The notes: generated by a model from the letters alone, not told the origin. 17,264 nucleotides of DNA from Paracoccaceae bacterium (GCA_021767525.1 JAASTF010000038.1:1-17264), one strand, 5' to 3'. Positions 6,894 to 14,924 are shown, counted from the first letter of the stretch. A program made the numbers and translations.

Positions 6894-8051
6894 TCACACG
6901 TCGATCGAACGCGCGATCAATTCCTTCATGATCTCGTTGGTGCCGCCATAGATCATCTGCACCCGCGCGTCGGCATAAAGCCGGGCGATGGGATATTCCA
7001 TCATGAAGCCATAGCCGCCGAACAGCTGCAGGCATTCATGCATGACCTCGTTCTGGGTTTCGCTGCTCCAATACTTGGCCATGCTGGCGGTCGCCGCATC
7101 CAGCGTGCCGGCCTCGGCGCGGGCCACGCAATCGTTGACAAAGGATCGCAGAATTTCGGCTTTTGTCTTGATTTCGGCCAGCTTGAACCGCGTGTTCTGG
7201 AAATCCATCACGCGCTGGCCGAATGCCTTGCGCTCTTGGACATAGGCCACGGTTTCCTTCAACGCAAAATCGATGCTGCCCAGCGCGGTCAGGGCGATGG
7301 CCAGCCGCTCCCACGGCAGTTGCTTCATCAGCTGGTAAAAGCCCTGCCCCTCTTCCGCGCCCAGCAGGTTGGTTTGCGGCACCTTCACATCCTCGAAAAA
7401 CAGCTCGGACGTGTCATTGGCCTTCATCCCCAGCTTTTTCAGGTTGCGGCCCCGACGAAACCCGTCGGCGCCTTCGGTTTCCAGCAAGATCAGCGACACG
7501 CCCTTGGCGCCGGCATCCTTGTCGGTCTTGGCCACCACAACGATCAGATCGGCGGTCTGGCCGTTGGTGATAAAGGTCTTTGAGCCGTTGATGCGATACT
7601 GGTTGCCATCCTTTTCGGCCGTCGTCTTGATCGATTGCAGGTCCGAGCCGGTGCCCGGTTCCGTCATGGCGATGGCGGCCACCCGCTCACCCGAGACAAG
7701 ACCGGGAATCCATCGTTCCTTTTGCTCTTCCGTGCCATAGGCCAACAGGTAATGCAGCACGATCGACTGGATCGAAAACCCCCAGCCGCTGTCGCCCACC
7801 GCGCCTTGCTCGTAAATCACGATGGCGTCAAAGCCCTTGCCCCCGCCGGCGCCGCCATAAGCTTCGGGCACCGCGCCGCCCAATAGCCCCTGGTCGCCTG
7901 CAAGCTTCCAGAACGCGCGGTCGACCCGGCCCTGTTCATTCCATTTCTCGATATTCGGCGCCAGCTCATCGGCGAAAACGCGCCCGACCGCGTCTGCGAA
8001 CATGTGATGCTCGTCCTGCACCCAGCTGGCCGTCGGCGTGAAAAGACCCAT
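6894..8051 (-). CDS. Acyl-CoA dehydrogenase, LCAD/isovaleryl-CoA-type catalytic base
   Basis: A second FAD-dependent acyl-CoA dehydrogenase, 385 residues. Seen: the AMTEPGTGSD motif at 128-137, FITNG at 160-164, and a C-terminal MIYGGTNEIM (366-375) in which the usual MCAD glutamate position is Gly369. The acidic base is instead expected to be Glu248 in PWERL (246-250), as in long-chain and isovaleryl-CoA dehydrogenases. It is therefore not a duplicate of the enzyme at 1038-2201. The start MGLFTP at 8051 has GGGAGGT five bases upstream. It is the first gene on the left side of the divergent 8052-8326 region and is separated from the flavin fusion gene by 254 bp with GC-rich hairpins, so the two may be separate transcripts. 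Substrate unknown; a branched or substituted acyl-CoA fits the base position. Confidence 0.92.
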   Translation of the reverse strand: MGLFTPTASWVQDEHHMFADAVGRVFADELAPNIEKWNEQGRVDRAFWKLAGDQGLLGGAVPEAYGGAGGGKGFDAIVIYEQGAVGDSGWGFSIQSIVLHYLLAYGTEEQKERWIPGLVSGERVAAIAMTEPGTGSDLQSIKTTAEKDGNQYRINGSKTFITNGQTADLIVVVAKTDKDAGAKGVSLILLETEGADGFRRGRNLKKLGMKANDTSELFFEDVKVPQTNLLGAEEGQGFYQLMKQLPWERLAIALTALGSIDFALKETVAYVQERKAFGQRVMDFQNTRFKLAEIKTKAEILRSFVNDCVARAEAGTLDAATASMAKYWSSETQNEVMHECLQLFGGYGFMMEYPIARLYADARVQMIYGGTNEIMKELIARSIDV

Positions 8052-8326
8052 GTGAACCTCCCATCATGCAATTCTGGCCGATCATGCCGAAGCGTCGGCG
8101 GCGCCGTCCAGTTTGCCGTTGCGTCGCGCCTGCCCCACGGGCATCTTCCGCATCGCGGTTGAAATTTCCGCAACGTCACTTTATCACCACATGTTGACCC
8201 GTGCCGCAAATTGTGGACGGATCGGCGCAACACCCGCAAGGGGTGAAACGCACCGGCAGGAGGGCCGGCGCAGGCACGACCGTGACATCGAACGATCACG
8301 GTCTGCACCACATAGGGAGGATCGCG
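8052..8326. promoter_or_regulatory. Divergent promoter region between the dehydrogenase and the ABC importer operons
   Basis: 275 bp with no convincing gene; the importer frame stays open upstream to 8201 but that part reads as non-coding. Transcription must leave in both directions. Visible elements: an AT-richer centre (8158-8212), the 8-base palindrome GAAATTTC at 8161-8168 flanked by GTTG and CAAC, and TTGACC at 8194-8199 as a possible plus-strand -35 without a good -10 at the right distance. GGGAGG at 8315-8320 is the ribosome site for the importer permease. A shared regulator for both operons is possible but not shown. Confidence 0.45.
8315..8320 (+). promoter_or_regulatory. Ribosome binding site that fixes a GTG start
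   Basis: GGGAGG lies 6 bases before the GTG at 8327. The only ATG-type alternative in frame, at 8201, would add 42 residues lacking membrane character, so this site decides for GTG. Confidence 0.75.
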
Positions 8327-9202
8327 GTGGAAGTTCTTCAGCTTCTCATCAGCGGCATGGCCAATGGCTGTGTCTACGGCCTTGTCGCCTTGGGCTTCGT
8401 GCTCATCTACAAGGCGACCGAGGCGGTCAATTTCGCACAGGGCGATTTCATGATGCTGGGCGCCTTCGTGACGCTTGGCTTCGTCAACCCCGAATTCATG
8501 GGCATTCCGTTCTGGCTGGCGCTGCCGCTGGTTTTCCTGGTGATGGGCACCTTTGGCTATCTGCTGGACGTGATCGTGTTGCGCGCGGTGTTCGGTCAGA
8601 ACCAGGTGGCGGTCATCATCCTGACCATCGCGCTTGGGTTCATCCTGCGCTTCGTCGCGGGCCTGATCTGGGGGCACGAGCCGCTGTCGCTGCATTCGCC
8701 GCTGGCCCTGGGCGATCTGCGCATGGGCGAGCTGGTGCTGGGCATGGCAGACGTGGCGATCATCATCACCACGTTCGTTCTGACCCTGCTGTTGTGGCAA
8801 TTCTTTCAGCGCACCAAGATCGGCCTGGCCATGCAAGCCGCCAGCCAGAACCAGATGGCGGCCTATTACATGGGCATCCCGGTCAAGCGTGTGCACGGGT
8901 TTGTCTGGGCGCTGGCGGGTATCGTCGCCGCGGTGGCGGGCATTCTTTACGCCTCGAAGGGCGCGATCGACCCCAATGCCGGCTTCATCGGCATCAAGGC
9001 CTTTGCCGCCGCCGTGATCGGCGGTTTCGGCAGCCTGCCGGGCGCATTGATGGGCGGGCTGATCGTCGGCATCATCGAGCCCTTCGCCGCGCGTTACCTG
9101 CCGCCGGGCTACAGCCAGATCGCACCTTACGTGCTGCTGATCGCGGTGCTGCTTTTCCGTCCTCACGGCCTGTTCGCGCAGGTCCGCGTCAAGAAGGTCT
9201 AA
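8327..9202 (+). CDS. HAAT-family ABC importer permease (LivH type)
   Basis: A 291-residue inner-membrane permease of the branched-chain amino acid-type importers. Seen: the family N-terminus with GMANGCVYGLVALGFVL and NFAQGDFMMLGAF in the first 45 residues, about eight hydrophobic segments, and the late conserved VIGGFGSLPGALMGG stretch that contacts the ATPases. The start is taken as GTG at 8327, giving VEVLQLLISG with GGGAGG upstream. It pairs with the permease at 9207. Known: such importers carry branched amino acids, but many relatives beside aromatic degradation genes import benzoate-like acids. Inferred: with the aromatic operon directly divergent, the cargo is probably an aromatic or other organic acid. 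liv symbols would imply leucine transport and are not given. Confidence 0.92.
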   Translation: MEVLQLLISGMANGCVYGLVALGFVLIYKATEAVNFAQGDFMMLGAFVTLGFVNPEFMGIPFWLALPLVFLVMGTFGYLLDVIVLRAVFGQNQVAVIILTIALGFILRFVAGLIWGHEPLSLHSPLALGDLRMGELVLGMADVAIIITTFVLTLLLWQFFQRTKIGLAMQAASQNQMAAYYMGIPVKRVHGFVWALAGIVAAVAGILYASKGAIDPNAGFIGIKAFAAAVIGGFGSLPGALMGGLIVGIIEPFAARYLPPGYSQIAPYVLLIAVLLFRPHGLFAQVRVKKV

Positions 9203-9206
9203 GGCG

Positions 9207-10289
9207 ATGCGTATCCATTTCAAAACCAGCTATGACCATGACATCCGCCTGTTCCAGGACGGCTGGCAGGCCTTTCTTTACACCGCGCTTCTTGCCTTGA
9301 TGGTGGCCCTGCCCTGGCTGATCGACGACTTTTTCCTGGGCGAGGCGACGAACGTTCTGATCTGGGCCACCTGCGGCCTGGGCCTGATGCTGCTGACCGG
9401 CCAGACCGGGCAGGCCAGCCTGGGCCACTCGGCCTTCATGGCGCTGGGATGCTATTCCTGCGTGCTGCTGATGGAGGCGGGCCTGCCCTTCATCCTCGCC
9501 TTTCCGCTGGGGGGCATCATCACCGGCATCATCGGCGGGTTGATCGCGATCCCGGCGCTGAAACTGCACGGTGTCTACCTGGCCATCGCCACGCTGGCCC
9601 TGGCCATCCTCACCGACGACCTGATCGTGATGCTGGAACCCTGGACGGGCGGTGTGGGCGGCAAGTTTGCGCCCACGATCACCGTTTTCGGCATCGAGGT
9701 GAACCGTTGGTCGAACCCCGCTGCCTGGTATTACATGACACTGATTGTCGTGCTGGTGGTGACGCTGTTCTACCGCAACCTTCTGCGCGCGCCGATGGGC
9801 CGCGCCTTTGCCGCCGTGCGCGACAGCGAAATCTCGGCCCAGGCGATGGGCGTGAACATCGCCCGCACCAAGACCTTGGCCTTCGGCATCTCGGCCGGCA
9901 TCACCGGCCTGGGCGGCGCGTTGATGGGCCTTTTCGCCGAGGTGTTCAACAACGAGACGTTCACCTTCATCATCTCGATCCAACTGCTGATGATGATCGT
10001 GGTGGGCGGGCTTGGCTTTATCCACGGGGCGTTCCTGGGCGCCATCGTCATCGCGTTCCTGCCGCAGTTCCTGTCGATCGTGACCGACAGCATGGGCAGC
10101 ACCGTGGCGATCCCCGGCCTGGAAACGGCGGTCTTCGGGGTGATCATGATCCTGTTCATCCTGTTCGAGCCGATGGGCCTTTACGGCCGGTGGCTGAAGA
10201 TACGCACCTTCCTGGAGCTGTTCCCCTTCGCGCGGAAGGACATGTTCCGCCGCCAGAAAACCTATCTGAAAACGGAGCGGCTGAGATGA
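9207..10289 (+). CDS. HAAT-family ABC importer permease (LivM type)
   Basis: A 360-residue second permease. Seen: a cytosolic N-terminus, a hydrophobic helix at about 21-40, the family motif TGQTGQASLGHSAFMALG (64-81), further helices through about 320, VGGLGFIHGAFLG in the coupling region, and a basic, hydrophilic tail of about 40 residues after FEPMGLYGRW. The start is 4 bases after the LivH-type stop, so translation is coupled; its stop overlaps the next ATG in ATGA. It forms the membrane pore with the preceding protein. The tail is somewhat longer than the core family needs. Nothing in the sequence fixes the substrate. Confidence 0.93.
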   Translation: MRIHFKTSYDHDIRLFQDGWQAFLYTALLALMVALPWLIDDFFLGEATNVLIWATCGLGLMLLTGQTGQASLGHSAFMALGCYSCVLLMEAGLPFILAFPLGGIITGIIGGLIAIPALKLHGVYLAIATLALAILTDDLIVMLEPWTGGVGGKFAPTITVFGIEVNRWSNPAAWYYMTLIVVLVVTLFYRNLLRAPMGRAFAAVRDSEISAQAMGVNIARTKTLAFGISAGITGLGGALMGLFAEVFNNETFTFIISIQLLMMIVVGGLGFIHGAFLGAIVIAFLPQFLSIVTDSMGSTVAIPGLETAVFGVIMILFILFEPMGLYGRWLKIRTFLELFPFARKDMFRRQKTYLKTERLR

Positions 10290-11056
10290 GTCTTCTGACG
10301 CTTGAAAACGTCACGCTGAAATTCGGCGGGCTGACCGCCGTGAACAAGCTGAGCATGGACGTGAAAGAGGGCGAGGTTTTCGCCCTGGTGGGCCCCAACG
10401 GCGCTGGCAAATCGACGGTCTTCAACCTGATTTCGCGGTTTTACACACCGGTCGAGGGCAAGATCACATTTGACGGCAAAGACCTGCTGAAACTGCCACC
10501 CGACGAGGTGCCCAGCCTGGGCATCGCCCGCACGTTCCAGAACATCGAACTGTTCGATCAGGCGACGGTGCTGGACAATCTTCTTGTGGGCCGCCACCGC
10601 CACCGGCAGACCAACCTGGTCGAACAGCTGTTTCACCTGCCCAGCGTCCGCCGCGAAGAACGCGCGCATCGCGAGGCTGTGGAAGAGGTGATCGACTTCC
10701 TTGATCTGCAACCCTACCGCAACAAGCGCATCGCGGGCCTGCCCTACGGTGTGCGCAAGGTGGTCGAAGTGGGCCGCGCGCTGGCCTCGAAACCGCGGCT
10801 TTTGCTGCTGGACGAACCGGCCTCGGGCCTGTCGGTCGAGGAAACGCAGAACATGCGCTGGTGGATCGACGACATCCGCCGCCAGATGGGGATCACGGTG
10901 TTGATGGTCGAACATGACATGGGGCTGGTCAGCAAGGTTTGCGACCGCGTGCTGGCGCTGGCCGACGGGGCGAAACTGGCCGAAGGCACGCCCGAAGAGG
11001 TGCAGAACCACCCGGCGGTGATTTCCGCCTATCTGGGCACGGGGGACGCGGCATGA
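10286..11056 (+). CDS. HAAT-family ABC importer ATPase (LivG type)
   Basis: A 256-residue ATP-binding subunit. Seen: Walker A GPNGAGKST at 36-44, Q-loop FQN at 84-86, signature segment LPYGVRK at 152-158 in place of the canonical LSGGQ (LivG proteins commonly have LSYG or LPYG), Walker B LLLLDEP at 172-178, and switch His210 in MVEHDMG. It follows the family pattern of a LivG with a longer helical insertion between Q-loop and signature (about 100-145). It overlaps both neighbours through ATGA junctions, so stoichiometric synthesis with the LivM- and LivF-type subunits is likely. It heterodimerises with the LivF-type ATPase to power import. Confidence 0.94.
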   Translation: MSLLTLENVTLKFGGLTAVNKLSMDVKEGEVFALVGPNGAGKSTVFNLISRFYTPVEGKITFDGKDLLKLPPDEVPSLGIARTFQNIELFDQATVLDNLLVGRHRHRQTNLVEQLFHLPSVRREERAHREAVEEVIDFLDLQPYRNKRIAGLPYGVRKVVEVGRALASKPRLLLLDEPASGLSVEETQNMRWWIDDIRRQMGITVLMVEHDMGLVSKVCDRVLALADGAKLAEGTPEEVQNHPAVISAYLGTGDAA

Positions 11057-11829
11057 GCGACAAACCCCTACTTGAGGTGCGCAACCTCGAAACCTTTTAC
11101 GGGCCGATCATGGCCATTCGCGGCGTCAGCCTCGAGGTGCACAAGGGCTCGGTCGTGACCGTGCTGGGCGCCAACGGCGCGGGCAAAACGACTTTGCTGA
11201 AAACCATCTCGGGCATCATGGACCCGGAGAAGGGCGAGATCCTGTTCAAGGGGCAGCAGATCCAGGGATGGGAGCCGCACAAGGTGGTGCGCGCCGGTAT
11301 CGTTCACGTGCCCGAAGGGCGCGAGGTGTTCCCCCTGCTGACGGTCGAGGAAAACCTGAACCTGGGCGCCTACACGCGCAACGACCGCGCCGCCATCGCC
11401 CGCGACCGCGACATGGTGTTCGAATATTTCCCAATCCTGAAAGAGCGCCGCAACCAAGAGGCCGGCACGCTTTCGGGCGGCCAGCAGCAGATGCTGGCCA
11501 TCGGCCGGGGCCTGATGCTGAGCCCCGACATCATGCTGTTGGACGAACCCAGCCTGGGGCTGTCGCCACTGTTGGTGCAGGAAATCTTTGGCATCCTCAA
11601 GCGGCTGAACAAAGAGGCCGGCGTGACCATGATGCTGGTCGAACAAAACGCCAGCGCCGCGCTGAACCTGGCCGACCAGGGTTACGTGATGGAGCTGGGC
11701 CGGATCGTGATGAACGGTTCGTCCGAGCGGCTGAGGGAAAGCGAAGACATCAAAAGCTTCTATCTCGGCCACACAGACGAAGGCGCACGCGGCGAAAAAC
11801 GCTGGAAGCGCAAGAAGACATGGAGGTGA
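11053..11829 (+). CDS. HAAT-family ABC importer ATPase (LivF type)
   Basis: A 258-residue ATP-binding subunit. Seen: Walker A GANGAGKTT at 39-47, the LivF hallmark HVPEGREVFP at 85-94, signature LSGGQQQ at 140-146, Walker B MLLDEP at 161-166. The switch histidine position reads VEQN (196-199), so it is glutamine, as is usual in LivF. The C-terminus has a strongly basic extension (KRWKRKK) beyond the normal end near GHTDEG, roughly 15-20 residues longer than typical. The coding end contains GGAGG at 11822-11826, the ribosome site of the following synthetase. Together with the LivG-type protein it forms the ATPase pair of the importer. Confidence 0.94.
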   Translation: MSDKPLLEVRNLETFYGPIMAIRGVSLEVHKGSVVTVLGANGAGKTTLLKTISGIMDPEKGEILFKGQQIQGWEPHKVVRAGIVHVPEGREVFPLLTVEENLNLGAYTRNDRAAIARDRDMVFEYFPILKERRNQEAGTLSGGQQQMLAIGRGLMLSPDIMLLDEPSLGLSPLLVQEIFGILKRLNKEAGVTMMLVEQNASAALNLADQGYVMELGRIVMNGSSERLRESEDIKSFYLGHTDEGARGEKRWKRKKTWR

Positions 11830-11833
11830 TGCG

Positions 11834-13717
11834 ATGAACGCCAATGCCGCATCGGACAAGATCACCATCAACGGCGTCCAGTTCAACGCCCTGCCTGACG
11901 CCCGCCCCGTCACTGTCGACGGCGAAGACACCATTGCCAAGCTGTTCGCCGCCCGCTGCAAAGCACTGGGCAGCCGCACCGCGCATCGCGAAAAGGACAT
12001 GGGCATCTGGCAGGCCTACAGCTGGGCCGATTACTGGCAGCACGCCAAGTGGATCGGCATGGCCCTGCGCAAGCTGGGCCTTCAACGCGGCGAATGCGTA
12101 TCGATCCTGTCGGAAGACCGCAAGGAATGGGCCTATTTCGACTTGGGCATTCAATGCGTCGGCGGCATCGCCTCGGGCGTTTACACCACCGACAGCGCCT
12201 CGCAGCTGGAATACCTGCTGAAAGACAGCGACTCGCGCTTTCTGATCGTCGAGAACGAGGAGCAGCTGGACAAGTTCCTGGAAATCGAGGCCAACGTGCC
12301 CGGCGTCCTGAAGGTCATCATCCTGGAAGACGAGGGCCTGCACGACCTGACCCACGACCGCGCGATCTTTATCGAAGACCTCTACAAGATCGGGCAAGAG
12401 GCCGACGCAGCCGAACCCGGCGTGTTCGAGGCCGAGATCGAGAAATCCCGCCCCGAGGATACGGCGCTTTTGATCTATACCTCGGGCACCACGGGCATGC
12501 CCAAGGGTGCGATGCTGTCGAACGAGAACATCATGTCGGCGATCACCGCGGGCGCGCATGGCCTGCCCGCCGAGGCGACGGATGAACAGCTGTGTTTCCT
12601 GCCGCTGTGCCACATCCTGGAACGCGACGTGTCGATCTATTTCCCGCTGGCAGCGAAATGCACGGTCAATTTCGCCGAAAGCCCCGAAACCGTGTTCGAC
12701 AACCTGCAAGAGGTCAGCCCGATGACCTTTACCGCCGTGCCGCGCGTCTGGGAGAAAATCTATTCCCGCGTGCTGATCCTGGCGCAAGAGGCGACCTGGA
12801 TCGGGCGGCTTTCGTTCAAGATGGCACTGAACGCGGGCCGCAAGCGCACCGAGGCGCTGATGCAAAAGGGCAGCGTGCCCGCGGGCACGGCGCTGAATTT
12901 CTGGATCTGGGATCAGCTGGTTCTGAAGAACCTGCGCCGGATGCTGGGTTTTGACCGTATGCGCCGGGGCGGCACGGGTGCGGCGCCAATCTCGCCCGAG
13001 TTGCTGAAATGGTACTGGTCCATCGGCGTGCCGCTGGTCGAAGGCTACGGCATGACCGAAACCGCCGGCATCGCCACCATCAACACGCCCAGCGAAAACA
13101 AGGTGGGCACCATCGGCAAGCCGGTGCCGGGCGTCCATGTGCGCATCGCCGAGGATGGCGAAATTCAGACCAAGGGCCTGAACAATTTCCAGGGTTACTG
13201 GCGCAACAACGAAAAGACGGCCGAAACCTTTACCGATGACGGCTGGCTGCGCACGGGCGATGTGGGCCGGATCGACGAAGATGGCTATGTCACAATCACC
13301 GGCCGGCTGAAAGACATCATCATCACCGCCGGCGGCAAGAACATCACCCCCGCCGAGATCGAAAGCCGGCTGAAATTCAGCCATTACATCAACGACGCGG
13401 TGATCATCGGCGACAAGCGCAAGTACCTGACCGCGTTGATCATGATCGACCAGGAAAACGTCGAGAAATACGCGCAGGAAAAGAAGGTGCCGTTTTCAGA
13501 TTTCGCCTCGCTTTGCCGCGCGCAAGAGGTGCAGGACCTGATCCGCGCCGAGGTCGAGCAGGTGAATACCGAATTCGCCCGCGTCGAACAGATCAAGGAT
13601 TTCCGCCTGATCGACGTGCTGCTGACCGCCGAAGACGAAGAGCTGACGCCGACGATGAAGCTGAAGCGCGGCTTTGTCGAAAAACGCCACAAGGCGTTGA
13701 TTGATGATATGTATTGA
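11834..13717 (+). CDS. AMP-forming acyl-CoA synthetase, long-chain type
   Basis: A 627-residue ANL-superfamily ligase that adenylates a carboxylic acid and transfers it to CoA. Seen: phosphate loop YTSGTTGMPKG at 215-225, GYGMTE at 404-409, RTGDVG with Asp475, the hinge GRLKDIII at 490-497, and the C-terminal lysine region PTMKLKR with Lys609. The size and insertions match the long-chain (FadD15-like) branch rather than the roughly 540-residue aryl branch of the ligase at 1-1036. It starts 4 bases after the LivF-type stop, sharing its ribosome site with that gene's end. Known: synthetases of this branch are often embedded in HAAT importer operons. Inferred: it traps the imported acid as a CoA thioester. 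Substrate chain or ring is unknown. Confidence 0.92.
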   Translation: MNANAASDKITINGVQFNALPDARPVTVDGEDTIAKLFAARCKALGSRTAHREKDMGIWQAYSWADYWQHAKWIGMALRKLGLQRGECVSILSEDRKEWAYFDLGIQCVGGIASGVYTTDSASQLEYLLKDSDSRFLIVENEEQLDKFLEIEANVPGVLKVIILEDEGLHDLTHDRAIFIEDLYKIGQEADAAEPGVFEAEIEKSRPEDTALLIYTSGTTGMPKGAMLSNENIMSAITAGAHGLPAEATDEQLCFLPLCHILERDVSIYFPLAAKCTVNFAESPETVFDNLQEVSPMTFTAVPRVWEKIYSRVLILAQEATWIGRLSFKMALNAGRKRTEALMQKGSVPAGTALNFWIWDQLVLKNLRRMLGFDRMRRGGTGAAPISPELLKWYWSIGVPLVEGYGMTETAGIATINTPSENKVGTIGKPVPGVHVRIAEDGEIQTKGLNNFQGYWRNNEKTAETFTDDGWLRTGDVGRIDEDGYVTITGRLKDIIITAGGKNITPAEIESRLKFSHYINDAVIIGDKRKYLTALIMIDQENVEKYAQEKKVPFSDFASLCRAQEVQDLIRAEVEQVNTEFARVEQIKDFRLIDVLLTAEDEELTPTMKLKRGFVEKRHKALIDDMY

Positions 13718-13748
13718 CCAAGCCCGCCGGAAAACGGGCAAGACCAAG
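13716..13748 (+). repeat. Small hairpin flanked by GACCAAG direct repeat
   Basis: In the gap between the synthetase and the binding protein, GCCCG (13722-13726) pairs with CGGGC (13735-13739), and the 7-base GACCAAG occurs on both sides (13716-13722 and 13742-13748). A weak stem in front of a binding-protein gene could protect its mRNA, but the sequence alone does not show this. Confidence 0.3.
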
Positions 13749-13763
13749 GGAGGAAAGACCAAC

Positions 13764-14924
13764 ATGAAGACCGTGATGAAAACCGTGATGGGCGGTGCGC
13801 TGGCACTGGGGCTGTCCCAGCCGGCCTGGGCCGAAACCCAGGGCGTGACCGACGACGAGATCGTGATCGGCTCGGCCAACGACCTGTCGGGCATCTTCGC
13901 CGCCGTGGGCGTGCCCGCGATCAACGGCGCGAACCTGAAAATCAAAGAGGTGAACGAGGCCGGCGGCGTGCATGGCCGCAAGATTCGGTTCGTGGTCGAA
14001 GATCACGCCTACCAGCTGCCCAAGGCCGCGCAGGCGTTCAACAAGCTGGTGAACCGCGACAAGGTGTTCGCGATGATGCTGACGCTGGGCACGCCGCACA
14101 ACCTGGCCGGTTTCAAGATCCTCGATCCCAAGGGCATCCCGAACCTGAACCCGCTGTCGGCCGCGCGTGAAATGCTGTCCGAACCGATCGACAACAAGTA
14201 TACCGGCTTTGCCAGCTACTATGACCAGACCATCGCCGGCATCAAATACCTGAACGAAGAGTTCGGCCACACCAATGTCTGCGCGATGTATCTGCCCACC
14301 GATTTCGGCATCGAGATTTCGAACGCCGCCAAGGAAAGCACGGGCGATCTGGGCACCACCTTTGTCTCGGAAACCACGCACAAGCCGGACGAGCAGGATT
14401 TCGTGGGTGCCGTGCAAAAGCTGCGCAGCGAAAACTGCGAGATCATCGTGATGGCCCTGGGCGTGCGCGCCGGTATCACCGTTGTCGGCACCGCCAAGCA
14501 GTTGGGCTGGACCGAAGCCAAGTTCCTGAACACCTCGGCAGGTTTCCTTGAACCTGTGGCCGCAGTGCCGAACGGCGTGACCGAAGGGCTTTATGCAGCC
14601 GCCGGTTGGGTTGACCTGAGCGCCCGCGCCGATGACCCCGTGCCCGGCGCGTTCATCGAGGCCTACGAAGAGGAATACGGCCAGCCCGCCAGCGGCTTTG
14701 CGATGCTGGGCTACAACGCCGCCGAAACGCTTGTGAAGGCGCTCGAGGCCGCGGGCCCCGACCTGACGCACGAGTCGTTCCAGAAAGGCATGGAAACGGT
14801 CGATTATTATTCCGAGCTGCTGGACACACAGCTGACCTATGGCCCCGGCGACCACCAGGGCGCCGATGACATCACCATTTCGATCGTCGAGAACGGCCAG
14901 TGGAAACTGCTGGCCCGCCAGTAA
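13764..14924 (+). CDS. Periplasmic substrate-binding protein of the HAAT importer
   Basis: A 386-residue periplasmic binding protein (type I fold, Peripla_BP_6 type) that delivers ligand to the permeases. Seen: a Sec signal peptide with Lys residues at 2 and 6, a hydrophobic core and an AWA cleavage site after about residue 23; there is no lipobox cysteine, so the mature protein should be soluble. The mature start continues GVTDDEIVIGSANDLSG, the family N-terminus. The start at 13764 is chosen over an upstream Met at 13701 because GGAGG lies 10 bases before it and the signal peptide begins there. The gene is last in the operon, 46 bases after the synthetase, and is followed by a strong terminator. 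Ligand unknown; an aromatic or organic acid is inferred from context. Confidence 0.94.
   Translation: MKTVMKTVMGGALALGLSQPAWAETQGVTDDEIVIGSANDLSGIFAAVGVPAINGANLKIKEVNEAGGVHGRKIRFVVEDHAYQLPKAAQAFNKLVNRDKVFAMMLTLGTPHNLAGFKILDPKGIPNLNPLSAAREMLSEPIDNKYTGFASYYDQTIAGIKYLNEEFGHTNVCAMYLPTDFGIEISNAAKESTGDLGTTFVSETTHKPDEQDFVGAVQKLRSENCEIIVMALGVRAGITVVGTAKQLGWTEAKFLNTSAGFLEPVAAVPNGVTEGLYAAAGWVDLSARADDPVPGAFIEAYEEEYGQPASGFAMLGYNAAETLVKALEAAGPDLTHESFQKGMETVDYYSELLDTQLTYGPGDHQGADDITISIVENGQWKLLARQ

Noticed and set aside
8113..8326. Possible coding upstream of the importer permease
   Set aside because: The frames are open but lack membrane or family similarity, and the ribosome site at 8315-8320 supports the GTG start at 8327.
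7817..9223. Minus-strand open frame (468 codons) spanning the divergent region
   Set aside because: It overlaps the importer permease antisense, the promoter region and another frame of the dehydrogenase; it has no recognisable domain and would abolish the intergenic space.
11750..13384. Long minus-strand open frame (544 codons) opposite the acyl-CoA synthetase
   Set aside because: It is antisense to a gene with complete family motifs, has a low-complexity His/Gln/Arg/Ala-rich composition typical of reversed GC-rich coding sequence, and shows no domain.
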